Source: Bin80 sp965219915
Lineage (GTDB): Bacteria; Bacteroidota; Rhodothermia; Rhodothermales; Bin80
Length of the DNA: 64,000 nt
Assembly (NCBI GenBank): GCA_965219915.1
Contig: OZ244794.1
Span: 2,480,001 to 2,544,000 of the forward strand
Reading direction: 5' to 3'
The position numbers and the translations under genes were made by a program. The notes under the pieces are model-generated. The model saw only the letters and a program-made list of their open reading frames with translations. It was not told the origin of the DNA and made no database searches. This document shows positions 44,905-53,436 of the stretch, one piece after another; within the stretch, counting starts at the first letter, position 1, and the number at the start of each line of letters is the position of its first letter.

Positions 44905-45498
44905 TCAGCTTCCACTGTCAGGCGTTTTTTCGGCAGGGGGATCGGATTCTTCCTGAGGGGCCCCCTCATCAATGTCGGGCCCAGTTGGTTCCGTGTTCTG
45001 CTCAGAGCTCGCCTCTGGCGTCGCTTCCTCACTACCCGATGATGTGCTTGGTGCATCTGCTGCCTGACTAGCGGGGCCCCTACGGCGACGACCTCGACGT
45101 GTACGACGTCGGCGAGACCGACGCGTCGTCGGTTCAGACTCATTATAATCCACAAGCTCAATAATCGCCATCTCAGCAGCATCACCCGAGCGCTGCCCTA
45201 ATCGAAGAACACGCGTATAACCACCTGGACGGTCGCCCACCTTCTCTGCGATCTCCTCAAAAAGCTCTGTAACGGCCTGTTTATCCATCAAATGACGGAA
45301 AACTTCTCGCCGATTGTGTGTGGTATCCTCACGTGCACGCGTGATTAACGGCTCAATGTAAAGTCGCAGGGCCTTGGCCTTGGCAAGTGTGGTCGTAATT
45401 TGTTTATGGCGAATCAGTGCCCCGGACAGCGCCGACAAGGTTGCCCTGCGATGAGAGGCCGTACGACCCAACTTATATCCTTTTTTGGCGTGTCTCAT
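44905..45498 (-). CDS. rplQ: 50S ribosomal protein L17 with long charged C-terminal tail
   Basis: Residues 1-118 match bacterial L17 (MRHAKKGYKLGRTASHRRAT, KAKALRLYIEPLIT, RPGGYTRVLRLGQRSGDAA). A tail follows that is unusual for the family: a run of Arg (about 126-140, RRSRRRRTRRGRRRR) and then ~55 Ser/Glu/Pro-rich acidic residues to 197. Most L17 are 115-140 residues. It is the last gene of the ribosomal cluster, 10 bp after rpoA. The tail is in frame, with no sign of frameshift. Confidence 0.93.
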   Translation of the reverse strand: MRHAKKGYKLGRTASHRRATLSALSGALIRHKQITTTLAKAKALRLYIEPLITRAREDTTHNRREVFRHLMDKQAVTELFEEIAEKVGDRPGGYTRVLRLGQRSGDAAEMAIIELVDYNESEPTTRRSRRRRTRRGRRRRGPASQAADAPSTSSGSEEATPEASSEQNTEPTGPDIDEGAPQEESDPPAEKTPDSGS

Positions 45499-45508
45499 TG
45501 CTGATAAG

Positions 45509-46501
45509 CTAACTGGCCCCCGTCGCGGCCTCGCTGCTCACTTCCGGGATATCCATATTAAACCCTAGTCCGCGTTCCTCCAGAGCAATTTTGAGCTCCT
45601 GCAACGACTTCGTCCCAAAGTTGCGGAACTTCATCATGTCCCGCTCATCACGAGTGACAAGATCCCTGATCGTCCTAATGTTTGCAGATTTCAAGCAATT
45701 CTTTGCTCGGACGGACAGACTGAGGTCATCAACGGAATCATTCAGTTGATCCACAACCTTTCGTGCATTTAAATCTGACTGATATTCTTCGAGTGGAGCT
45801 ATTTCTATGTGCTCCATTGCCGCAAATGGATCAATGTGCTCCTTGAGGATACTGGCCGCTTCCTTTAAGGCACTTTGAGGCATAATCGATCCATCCGTCA
45901 AGATCTCCAACTCCAGTCGTTCATAGTCTACTCGCTGTCCTACACGTGTAGGTTTCACGGTAACCTTCACCTTCTTGATGGGTGTGTAGACCGCATCCAT
46001 GGCGATAACCCCAATTGGATCGGTCTCTTGCTTGTTCTCGTCAGCTTGAACATACCTGCGTCCGGTTTCCACACGTAGCTCTACTCCAACATCCACACCC
46101 TCAGAGAGTGTGGCGATATGATGGGCGGGATTAAGTACACGATAGTCATTCGTAGCCATCCCTATATCCCCTGCTGTCCATGTGCCCGGCCCTTTAACCC
46201 GCATAGTAATTATGCCACTCGCAAAATCAGCAGGTTTGAATCGGACCCCCTTAAGGTTCAATATGATGTCAGATACGTCCTCAGTAACTCCTTGGATAGT
46301 CGAGAACTCGTGCTGTATACCATCAATCTTCACTGCGGTGATGACCGTCCCCTCGAGGGAGGAAAGCAGTACTCGTCTGAGAGAATTGCCGATGGTTTGC
46401 CCGAATCCACGCTCAAGGGGCTGAATTACAAACCGTGCAAATGTGGACGAAGACTCCTCCGTCAGCACTGCGTCCGGCATTTGAATTCCGTTGTTGCTCA
46501 T
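45509..46501 (-). CDS. rpoA: RNA polymerase alpha subunit
   Basis: ATG 46501 gives 330 residues (a TTG nine bases upstream is less likely). The N-terminal dimerisation domain (FVIQPLERGFGQTIGNSLRR, LLSSLEGTVITAVKIDG) and the C-terminal domain (LSVRAKNCLKSANIRTIRDL, MMKFRNFGTKSLQELK) are both complete. It lies in the usual place between rpsD and rplQ. Confidence 0.97.
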   Translation of the reverse strand: MSNNGIQMPDAVLTEESSSTFARFVIQPLERGFGQTIGNSLRRVLLSSLEGTVITAVKIDGIQHEFSTIQGVTEDVSDIILNLKGVRFKPADFASGIITMRVKGPGTWTAGDIGMATNDYRVLNPAHHIATLSEGVDVGVELRVETGRRYVQADENKQETDPIGVIAMDAVYTPIKKVKVTVKPTRVGQRVDYERLELEILTDGSIMPQSALKEAASILKEHIDPFAAMEHIEIAPLEEYQSDLNARKVVDQLNDSVDDLSLSVRAKNCLKSANIRTIRDLVTRDERDMMKFRNFGTKSLQELKIALEERGLGFNMDIPEVSSEAATGAS

Positions 46502-46538
46502 TCTAGTCAATTTGACTTCAAATTTGTCTACAGTCGAA

Positions 46539-47141
46539 CTACTTGGAGTAGAGCTCCACGATCAACTGCTCGCGAATATTCTCAGGGATATCAGAGCGCT
46601 CTGGAAAGTCCAGAAACTTGCCGCTCAATGTCCTTCGATCGGCTTCCAGCCACGAAAAGGCTTGCCGATGTTTCTTCACATTTTCAATAAACGTGCGATT
46701 GTGCCGACTTCGCGGGCGAATAGAAACAATATCCCCAGGACGTAACTGGTACGAAGGAATGTTCACGACCTGCCCGTTAACCATGATGTGTCGGTGAGTT
46801 ACCATCTGGCGTCCCTGCCGCCTGGTAGCAGCAAATCCAAACCTGAAAACAGTATTATCCAAGCGTGCCTCTAGGAAGCGCAGCAAGTTTTCACCCGTAA
46901 CCCCTTTTTTGCGAGCGGCCTTCTCGAACAGGTTCTTGAACTGCCGCTCCAGAACGCCGTAAATGTGCTTTGCCTTCTGTTTTTCTTTCAGCTGCGTAGC
47001 GTACTCGCTTTCGCGTCGCCGCCGTTTCTGGCCGTGCTGGCCGGGCGGGTTCGGTTTGCGCTCGAGTGATTTACTCGGACCAAAGATCGGTTCGTTGAAC
47101 CTCCGTGCGATCTTTTGCTTGGGGCCTCTGTAACGGGCCAT
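46539..47141 (-). CDS. rpsD: 30S ribosomal protein S4
   Basis: This 200-residue S4 starts MARYRGPKQKIARRF and keeps the S4 RNA-binding domain (NTVFRFGFAATRRQGRQMV, VNGQVVNIPSYQLRPGD). The N-terminal zinc Cys cluster of some S4 proteins is absent, so this is the zinc-free form. S4 is a primary 16S binder and often an operon autoregulator. The gene lies between rpsK and rpoA. Confidence 0.97.
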   Translation of the reverse strand: MARYRGPKQKIARRFNEPIFGPSKSLERKPNPPGQHGQKRRRRESEYATQLKEKQKAKHIYGVLERQFKNLFEKAARKKGVTGENLLRFLEARLDNTVFRFGFAATRRQGRQMVTHRHIMVNGQVVNIPSYQLRPGDIVSIRPRSRHNRTFIENVKKHRQAFSWLEADRRTLSGKFLDFPERSDIPENIREQLIVELYSK

Positions 47142-47173
47142 GTCTGTTTATCTCGTGTCAGTGAATGAACAGG

Positions 47174-47581
47174 TTAGACTCGACGGCGCTTGGGCGGCCG
47201 ACATCCATTGTGCGGGATTGGAGTTATGTCACGAATTGACGTAATATCCAGGCCCGAAGTGTTCAATGCTCGAATCGCAGACTCCCTTCCAGAACCTGGT
47301 CCCTTAACGAACACATCTACACGCTTCAATCCCAAGTTAACTGCTTCTGTGGCCGCGGTGGTTGATGCGACCTGCGCAGCATACGGCGTACTCTTGCGAG
47401 ATCCCTTGAAGCCCTCTTTACCAGAAGAGGACCATGATATACAATTGCCGTACTGGTCTGTAACCGTGACGATTACATTGTTGAATGTAGCACGGATAAA
47501 GACCATTCCATTCGATTCAACCAGCACCCTTTTCTTCCCAAAACGACCGCTGCGGCCTTTGCGTACCTGCTTTTTCGCCAT
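47174..47581 (-). CDS. rpsK: 30S ribosomal protein S11
   Basis: This 135-residue S11 has the conserved core (NNVIVTVTDQYGNCISWSS, KGSRKSTPYAAQVAS) and the C-terminal ITPIPHNGCRPPKRRRV. Length is normal. It lies on the 30S platform and is co-transcribed with rpsM and rpsD, 21 bp after rpsM. Confidence 0.97.
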   Translation of the reverse strand: MAKKQVRKGRSGRFGKKRVLVESNGMVFIRATFNNVIVTVTDQYGNCISWSSSGKEGFKGSRKSTPYAAQVASTTAATEAVNLGLKRVDVFVKGPGSGRESAIRALNTSGLDITSIRDITPIPHNGCRPPKRRRV

Positions 47582-47602
47582 AATTGCGTATGATTGCTGT
47601 AA

Positions 47603-47983
47603 CTACTTACGCGGTGCTTTCTTTTTGCCTGCCACCGTTTTCTTACGGCCTTTACGTGTTCTGGCGTTCGTCTGCGTTCGCTGACCACGTACAGGCAATC
47701 CGCGCCGGTGTCGCAGCCCGCGATAGCACCCAATATCCATCAGCCGCTTCACGTTCATCTGGACCTCGGTTCTAAGCTGACCTTCAACCACATAATGGTC
47801 TTCAATCAAACGACGAACCTTTTGGGTCTCTCCCTCGGTCCAGGTATCGGGATGCTTATCGGAATCCAGCCCGATCCGTTCCAAAATCTCCACTGCGCGG
47901 GAACGCCCAATTCCGTAAATGGTCGTCAGCGCAATCTCACCGCGCTTTTTTGACGGCACGTCAACTCCTGCTATTCGAGGCAT
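47603..47983 (-). CDS. rpsM: 30S ribosomal protein S13
   Basis: This 126-residue S13 begins MPRIAGVDVPSKKRGEIAL, has the helix-two-turn-helix YGIGRSRAVEIL, the DIGCYRGLRHRRGLPVRGQRT motif (split here) and a Lys-rich tail. It contacts 16S head RNA and the subunit bridge. It starts 7 bp after rpmJ. Confidence 0.97.
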   Translation of the reverse strand: MPRIAGVDVPSKKRGEIALTTIYGIGRSRAVEILERIGLDSDKHPDTWTEGETQKVRRLIEDHYVVEGQLRTEVQMNVKRLMDIGCYRGLRHRRGLPVRGQRTQTNARTRKGRKKTVAGKKKAPRK

Positions 47984-47989
47984 GCAATA

Positions 47990-48106
47990 CTATCCCTGTC
48001 GCTGCTTGTGCTTCGGGTTCCTCTTATTAATAACATAGAGGCGGCCCTTTCGCCGAACGATCTTGTCGTCCGCACTCCGCTTCTTCACACTAGCCCTTAC
48101 TTTCAT
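47990..48106 (-). CDS. rpmJ: 50S ribosomal protein L36, zinc-free form
   Basis: This 38-residue gene was read directly from the sequence because it is very short. The protein starts MKVRASVKKRSADDKIVRRKG and ends NPKHKQRQG. The Cys and His residues that bind zinc in the common L36 are replaced (RSADD and VINKRN at the ligand positions), so it is the zinc-independent paralog. It lies between infA and rpsM as usual. Confidence 0.95.
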   Translation of the reverse strand: MKVRASVKKRSADDKIVRRKGRLYVINKRNPKHKQRQG

Positions 48107-48169
48107 CAATAATTTAGCTTAATTGTTCAGGCAAAGAACAGTGGTACGCACAGTTGCCTAAACGGGTTC

Positions 48170-48388
48170 CTATCTATAGCGATACACGATGCGCCCCTTG
48201 GTAAGGTCAAAAGGAGATATCTCGACCTTAACGCGATCACCAGGAAGGATCTTGATGTGGTACATTCGCATTTTCCCGGCCAAAAAACCGAGAATTGAAT
48301 GCCCGTTTTCAAGACGGACCCTGAATTGCGTGTTCGGGAGCGCGTCCGTGACTTCACCGTCTAGTTCAATTGGTTTCTGCTTAGCCAT
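48170..48388 (-). CDS. infA: Translation initiation factor IF-1
   Basis: This 72-residue OB-fold protein matches IF-1 in length and motifs (IELDGEVTDALPNTQFRVRL, GKMRMYHIKILPGDRVKVEI, LTKGRIVYRYR). It binds the 30S A site during initiation. It overlaps the end of map by 8 bp, which suggests translational coupling. Confidence 0.97.
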   Translation of the reverse strand: MAKQKPIELDGEVTDALPNTQFRVRLENGHSILGFLAGKMRMYHIKILPGDRVKVEISPFDLTKGRIVYRYR

Positions 48389-49199
48389 ACGATAATGCTT
48401 TCATCCTGTACGGAGGCGTAATGATTTCTTCAATGTATTCAAATGTGGTAAGTACATCCGGGCCACTTGGGGTTATACAAACCATGTGCTCATAATGCGC
48501 CGAGGAACTTCCGTCGGCTGAGCAGATCGTCCATCCGTCCGAATCCGTAAACACTTCGGAGGTCCCCAGATTGATCATTGGCTCTATGCATAACACCATG
48601 CCCGTCCTGAGCCGACGACCCCTGCGACGTGAACCGATATTGGGGACGTGAGGGGGTTCATGCAACTTGCTGCCAATTCCGTGTCCGACGAGTTCTCGCA
48701 CAACCCCCAATCCATGATTATTACAGTGTCGATAAATGGCTGCACCGATATCACCAATTGTGCCGTGCGGCGTAGCTGATGCAATACCCAGCTCCATCGC
48801 CTCATAAGTAACCGTACAGAGCTGTATATCCTCGGGGCTAAGATCACCTACGCCAAACGTATATGCACTATCGCCGAATAAACCATTCAATTCCACTCCA
48901 CAATCCACGGATACCAGATCACCCTCACGAAGCATATAGTCACCTGGAATTCCATGGACCACCGCGTCATTGATAGATATGCAAAGCGAGGACGGGAAAG
49001 GCGGCAGTGATGCCATACGATAGCCCTTGAATGCCGGTTCTGCACCATGGCTGTATATAAAATCCTCAGCCACACGATCCAAGACCGATGTCCTTACACC
49101 AGGGGCGATGTGCTTGGCAACCTCTGCCAGCGTGCGAGCAACCAGATCAGCACTTTCGCGAAGCTGTACTATTTCGTGAGGCGTCTTTATTACACTCAT
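48381..49199 (-). CDS. map: Methionine aminopeptidase, type I
   Basis: This 272-residue enzyme removes the initiator Met. The pita-bread metal ligands are in place: His82 in VVHGIPG, Asp99 (VDCGV), Asp110 (FGDSAY), His173 (GHGIG), Glu206 (CIEPM) and Glu237 (AHYEHMV). Its ATG shares a base with the secY stop (TAATG-type junction) and its end overlaps infA. No adk gene separates secY from map, as in Bacteroidota. Confidence 0.97.
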   Translation of the reverse strand: MSVIKTPHEIVQLRESADLVARTLAEVAKHIAPGVRTSVLDRVAEDFIYSHGAEPAFKGYRMASLPPFPSSLCISINDAVVHGIPGDYMLREGDLVSVDCGVELNGLFGDSAYTFGVGDLSPEDIQLCTVTYEAMELGIASATPHGTIGDIGAAIYRHCNNHGLGVVRELVGHGIGSKLHEPPHVPNIGSRRRGRRLRTGMVLCIEPMINLGTSEVFTDSDGWTICSADGSSSAHYEHMVCITPSGPDVLTTFEYIEEIITPPYRMKALSYG

Positions 49200-50518
49200 T
49201 AGCGTGATCGACCTCGAATGCGACCGCTCTTCATAAACCCATCGTAATGACGCATCAGCAGGTGGCTTTCGACTTGTTTAAGTGTATCTAAAGTTACGCC
49301 AACCATAATCAAGAGACTCGTTCCTCCAAAAAATTGAGCGAATTGCTGCGTTTCCGTCAGGCCAAGTTGAACAGCAAATGCAGGAAGGATCGCCGCGAAC
49401 CCGATAAACAATGACCCCGGCAAAGTCACACGTGTCAGGATCGAATCAATGAACTCACTTGTTTGCCTGCCCGGCCGGATCCCCGGTATAAATCCCCCCT
49501 GGCGCTTCATCGTATCAGCCATCTCTTTCGGATTAACTGCAATTGCGGTATAAAAATATGTGAAGAACACACATACAAAAAAGAAGATGATTGAGTAACC
49601 CCAACTGGTAAAGTCCAAGAAAAGTGCACCAAAACGCTGCATGAACTCGTTGTTCGGCGCGAACTGCGCAATCGTACCAGGCACAAACATGATCGACTGT
49701 GCAAAAATGATAGGCATCACACCCGCTGCATTCACGCGTACAGGCAAGTACTGCGTCGTCCCCCCATATACCTTGCGTCCAACTACGCGCTTAGCATACT
49801 GAACAGGAATGCGGCGCGTACCCTGTGTCATCAAAACCACAAATGCTGTTACTACAACTAAAACCCCGATCTCAAAAACCACCAGGAAAATATTTGCTGA
49901 TTGTCGTAGTTCATTCATAAATGCCTGTGGTAGAAAGGCAATGATTCCGATCGTTATAATGAGTGATATCCCGTTACCAATACCGCTCTCGGTAATGCGT
50001 TCTCCAAGCCACATCACAAACATTGTCCCAGCAGTCAGCACAATCACAGTAGTGACAATAAACAAGGTCTGCTGGATCACGATTGCCTGGGGAACTGTGC
50101 CCCACAAAAACAGACTATAACCAATGGATTGCAGCGCTGTGATACCCGCGGTACCATATCGGGTGAGTTGGGTAATCTTACGACGACCCTCCTCCCCTTC
50201 ACGCTGAAGTTTCTGGAAATAAGGTACCGCTGCGCCTAAAAGCTGGATTATGATTGATGCCGTGATGTACGGCATAATTCCCAGCGCAAATACTCCTGCC
50301 TGCAGGAATGCTCCACCAACAAAGAGATTGAAGAAGCCAAACAGATTGTTGGGATCTCCCTGCGCAAATGCATTCGTAAGTGCGGTTGCATTAATGCCGG
50401 GCAGGGTCACATACGCCCCAACCCGATAAATAACCAGGATGCTAAGAGTATAAATGATGCGTTTGCGTAACTCATCAATCTTCCAGATACTACGCAAGCT
50501 ATCGACAATGCCCGCCAT
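49199..50518 (-). CDS. secY: Protein translocase channel subunit SecY
   Basis: This 439-residue inner-membrane channel has ten hydrophobic segments. Conserved parts include the N-terminal LRKRIIYTLSILVIYRVGA, the plug region after TLPGINA, GIMPYITASIIIQLL, the basic cytosolic loop with REGEEGRRKI, and the GITESGIGNG-type loop. It exports or inserts proteins with SecE, SecG and SecA. It closes the spc part of the cluster, 21 bp after rplO. Confidence 0.97.
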   Translation of the reverse strand: MAGIVDSLRSIWKIDELRKRIIYTLSILVIYRVGAYVTLPGINATALTNAFAQGDPNNLFGFFNLFVGGAFLQAGVFALGIMPYITASIIIQLLGAAVPYFQKLQREGEEGRRKITQLTRYGTAGITALQSIGYSLFLWGTVPQAIVIQQTLFIVTTVIVLTAGTMFVMWLGERITESGIGNGISLIITIGIIAFLPQAFMNELRQSANIFLVVFEIGVLVVVTAFVVLMTQGTRRIPVQYAKRVVGRKVYGGTTQYLPVRVNAAGVMPIIFAQSIMFVPGTIAQFAPNNEFMQRFGALFLDFTSWGYSIIFFFVCVFFTYFYTAIAVNPKEMADTMKRQGGFIPGIRPGRQTSEFIDSILTRVTLPGSLFIGFAAILPAFAVQLGLTETQQFAQFFGGTSLLIMVGVTLDTLKQVESHLLMRHYDGFMKSGRIRGRSR

Positions 50519-50539
50519 TCGGAGGTTCCTCGGCTGAGT

Positions 50540-51010
50540 TTAGTTGGCTGACAGGCGCGTGATCGTTCCGCCTGCTGCTTGAATTTTTGCTTCTGCTGAC
50601 TTACTGAAGGCATGAACTTCAATATTCAGTTCTGTTGTCAGTTCTCCATCTCCTAGAATCTTGACCCGATCATTTTTCCTAATCAGGCCCGCCTCAATCA
50701 ATACTTCCAGTGTGATCGGAGCGTCTGCATCAAGGGTTTTCCGTTCAATATGCGCTTCAAGCTGCGCCAGATTCAAAACTTTGTACGAAACTCTGTTAGG
50801 ATTCCTGAACCCGAATTTGGGTATGCGTCGCTGGAGTGGCATTTGGCCTCCTTCAAACCAGGAGGGCATACGATGATTACCTGTGCGGCTCTTTTGCCCT
50901 TTGTTTCCTCGTGTGGAACTGTGTCCACCCTTGCCAGATCCTACGCCCCGCCCCAAACGCTTATTACGCCTTGTTGCGCCCTTTGCCGGCTTTAATGTAC
51001 TTAGATTCAT
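50540..51010 (-). CDS. rplO: 50S ribosomal protein L15
   Basis: This 156-residue L15 has a Gly/Arg-rich N-terminus (KGATRRNKRLGRGVGSGKGG, SSTRGNKGQKSRTG) and the conserved C-terminal FSKSAEAKIQAAGGTI. Its start overlaps the rpmD stop by 4 bp (ATGA). Length is normal. Confidence 0.97.
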   Translation of the reverse strand: MNLSTLKPAKGATRRNKRLGRGVGSGKGGHSSTRGNKGQKSRTGNHRMPSWFEGGQMPLQRRIPKFGFRNPNRVSYKVLNLAQLEAHIERKTLDADAPITLEVLIEAGLIRKNDRVKILGDGELTTELNIEVHAFSKSAEAKIQAAGGTITRLSAN

Positions 51011-51216
51011 CCGTTCGACTCTTTTTCCTGTCCCTCAGCAGTGATTTCTTCTACATGTGTCAAATGCGACACTTTACGCAGCATACCCCGAATTACCGGA
51101 GTATCGCTATGGGTCACCGTATGGCGTATACGACGCAGTCCTAGAGCCTGAATAGTCCGACGCTGAAGATCGGATGAGCCAATCAGGCTCCGTGTCTGAG
51201 TAATTTTGAGTGACAT
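51007..51216 (-). CDS. rpmD: 50S ribosomal protein L30
   Basis: This 69-residue L30 (LKITQTRSLIGSSDLQRRTI, LGLRRIRHTVTHSDTPVIRG) matches the family in length. A short Gln/Glu-rich tail (EGQEKESNG) is extra. It lies between rpsE and rplO. Confidence 0.95.
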   Translation of the reverse strand: MSLKITQTRSLIGSSDLQRRTIQALGLRRIRHTVTHSDTPVIRGMLRKVSHLTHVEEITAEGQEKESNG

Positions 51217-51224
51217 GATAGTTT

Positions 51225-51761
51225 CTATCCTTCAAATACACGGCTCAATGGAATACCGCGACGACGTGCTACCTCGAGAGGGTGCTCAAGACTGCGCAGT
51301 GCATTCATGGTCGCTGCCACCTGGTTGTGCGGATTGCTGCTTCCAAGTGATTTGGAAAGCACATTTGTGATCCCTACACATTCGAGTACAGCACGGACGC
51401 CTCCACCAGCAATCACACCTGTACCCGGTGATGCGGGTTTGAGAAGCACTCGCCCGGCGTCTTTTTTACCAATCACACGATGTGGAATCGTACCATTCTT
51501 TGTAACCGGGACGGAGATCAGTTGCTTTTTAGCATTTTCTGTCCCCTTCTTGATAGCATCCGCAACTTCATTTGCCTTTCCCAGCCCTGCACCTACGTGG
51601 CCCTCGCCGTCTCCGACTACGACCACCGCATTAAAAGAGAATCGCCGCCCCCCCTTAACTACCTTGGCCACACGTTTGACCTTGACTAGACGATCAATCC
51701 ATTCGGTCTGGTCGGCGGTCTCGCTACTACGGTTATGCTGTTGCTGTTGCGTCTTTTTCAT
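51225..51761 (-). CDS. rpsE: 30S ribosomal protein S5
   Basis: This 178-residue S5 has the dsRNA-binding domain (RVAKVVKGGRRFSFNAVVVV, GDGEGHVGAGLGKANEV) and the C-terminal ancient fold (PGTGVIAGGGVRAVLE...GITNVLSKSLGS). The N-terminal ~20 residues are Gln/Asn-rich. It lies near the 30S decoding site and sits 8 bp upstream of rpmD. Confidence 0.97.
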   Translation of the reverse strand: MKKTQQQQHNRSSETADQTEWIDRLVKVKRVAKVVKGGRRFSFNAVVVVGDGEGHVGAGLGKANEVADAIKKGTENAKKQLISVPVTKNGTIPHRVIGKKDAGRVLLKPASPGTGVIAGGGVRAVLECVGITNVLSKSLGSSNPHNQVAATMNALRSLEHPLEVARRRGIPLSRVFEG

Positions 51762-51787
51762 TCAGTATCAGATACCCTTTTTGTCCG

Positions 51788-52153
51788 TCAAAATTTCAGT
51801 CCTCCCTTACGTGCGCCATCGGCCAGAGAGCGAACACGACCGTGGTAACGGTAACCATTACGATCAAAGATCACTTGACTAATGCCACATTCCGCTGCAC
51901 GTTCTGCCAGACGTTCACCAACAACCAAGCCCGCATGCACCGGTGAGTCGGCTTCATGACCTTCGTCCAATGTTGATGCTGATGCAAGCGTCCGACCGCT
52001 GACATCATCCACCAACTGTGCATATAGGTTCCGGTTGCTCCGAAACACAGTCAATCTGGGGCGATCTGCCGTACCGCGTATTCTGCGACGAATGCTTCGC
52101 TTGGTACGAAGCCGACGCACGCCCTTGGCTGATTTGATTTTACGAGTTGCCAT
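51788..52153 (-). CDS. rplR: 50S ribosomal protein L18
   Basis: This 121-residue L18 has a basic N-terminus (RRLRTKRSIRRRIRGT) and the core motifs RPRLTVFRSNRNLYAQLVDD and the ending FDRNGYRYHGRVRSLADGAR. It binds 5S rRNA with L5. Length is normal. Confidence 0.97.
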   Translation of the reverse strand: MATRKIKSAKGVRRLRTKRSIRRRIRGTADRPRLTVFRSNRNLYAQLVDDVSGRTLASASTLDEGHEADSPVHAGLVVGERLAERAAECGISQVIFDRNGYRYHGRVRSLADGARKGGLKF

Positions 52154-52165
52154 ATCTCCTTTAGA

Positions 52166-52726
52166 TCACTGTTTGGAAGCAGTCTTGCCGGCCTTCCTAC
52201 GCACGTACTCATTGATGTACCGAATTCCTTTTCCCTTATACGGCTCCGGTGGACGTAGAGAACGAATTTTTGCAGCAACCTGCCCAACGGCCTGTTTATC
52301 AATGCCGGATACGGTAACCTTTGGGGTACGACCACGGCCACCCCCCTCTGCTTCGACAGTTACGTTTTCAGGAGGCACAAAATAAATGGGGTGGGAATGT
52401 CCCACCGCCAGCTCCAGTACGCCATTCTTAACCTCCGCACGCGTACCGACTCCGACGATCTCCAATTGCTTCGTGAACCCCTTGCTTACCCCTGTTACCA
52501 TGTTCGCCAAAAGCGAACGATACAGACCATGCATAGCACGGTGTCGTTTCTGATCCGTAGGCCTCGAAACACTGAGTTCACCCGATTCCTGAGCGAGTTC
52601 AAAATTGATTGGGACCTGAAGGTGCAACACGCCCTTGGGTCCGGTTACCGTCACCGCGTTCCCACTGGAAACATCAACCTTTACTCCCTCCTCAATCACT
52701 ATGCTTTGTCTGCCGATCCTTGACAT
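52166..52726 (-). CDS. rplF: 50S ribosomal protein L6
   Basis: This 186-residue L6 has two repeated domains and the family signature PEPYKGKGIRYINEYVRRKAG near the C-terminus. The N-terminus is MSRIGRQSIVIEEGVKVDV. It lies near the GTPase-associated centre. A short ASKQ-type tail is extra. Confidence 0.97.
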   Translation of the reverse strand: MSRIGRQSIVIEEGVKVDVSSGNAVTVTGPKGVLHLQVPINFELAQESGELSVSRPTDQKRHRAMHGLYRSLLANMVTGVSKGFTKQLEIVGVGTRAEVKNGVLELAVGHSHPIYFVPPENVTVEAEGGGRGRTPKVTVSGIDKQAVGQVAAKIRSLRPPEPYKGKGIRYINEYVRRKAGKTASKQ

Positions 52727-52738
52727 TAATGATTTACT

Positions 52739-53140
52739 CTAAAACACATGTGCTAGTACTTCACCACCGACATGGGCGCGTTCCGCTTCCTTGTCCGTCA
52801 TTACCCCTCGCGAAGTGGACAATATTGCAACACCGAGACCGTTTTGGACGCGTGGCAAGTTATCCGCTTTCGCATATACACGCAGCCCCGGTTTGGAAAT
52901 CCGATCCATCGAACGGATTGCCCCCTTTCCGCGGCGGTCATACTTGAGAAAGATGCGCAGCAATCCCTGATTGCCATCGTCGACATTCAAAAAACGTGTG
53001 ATGTATCCTTTGTCTTTGAGGATCTGCGTGATCGCCCGTTTTATTCTGGACGCTGGTATATCCGTGTATCTGTGCCCGGCCATTTGTGCGTTACGCAGCC
53101 GAGCCAGATAATCACCAACCGGATCAGTAATCACTCCCAT
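52739..53140 (-). CDS. rpsH: 30S ribosomal protein S8
   Basis: ATG 53140 gives 133 residues (TTG 53152 would overlap rpsN). S8 motifs are present: TDPVGDYLARLRNAQ and the C-terminal STSRGVMTDKEAERAHVGGE, then VLAHVF. S8 binds the central 16S domain and represses spc operons in some bacteria. Six bp separate it from the rpsN stop. Confidence 0.97.
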   Translation of the reverse strand: MGVITDPVGDYLARLRNAQMAGHRYTDIPASRIKRAITQILKDKGYITRFLNVDDGNQGLLRIFLKYDRRGKGAIRSMDRISKPGLRVYAKADNLPRVQNGLGVAILSTSRGVMTDKEAERAHVGGEVLAHVF

Positions 53141-53145
53141 TCTAA

Positions 53146-53415
53146 CTACCAACTTGATTTACGAATTCCTGGAATCTTGCCAGCTCTGGCCATGTCACGA
53201 AAAGCAATTCTCGAAACACCATACACCCGGATATAGCCACGTGCACGCCCCGTGAACTGACACCGGTTACGCAACCGGGAAGGGCTTGCATCGCGCGGCA
53301 GGCGCTGAAGGGCTTCGTAGTCCTTGTTGGCCCGAAGCTCCGCCCTTCGATCGGCAAACTGCGCAACCATACGTTCACGTTTCTTTTGACGGGCTATAAC
53401 ACTCTTTTTGGCCAT
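53146..53415 (-). CDS. rpsN: 30S ribosomal protein S14, zinc-free form
   Basis: This 89-residue S14 is the long, zinc-independent type: it has a single Cys (RNRCQFTGRARGYIRVYG) and no CxxC pairs. The C-terminus FRDMARAGKIPGIRKSSW is typical. It lies between rplE and rpsH. Confidence 0.97.
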   Translation of the reverse strand: MAKKSVIARQKKRERMVAQFADRRAELRANKDYEALQRLPRDASPSRLRNRCQFTGRARGYIRVYGVSRIAFRDMARAGKIPGIRKSSW

Positions 53416-53436
53416 AAACCTTCTTCTTTTTCGTTA

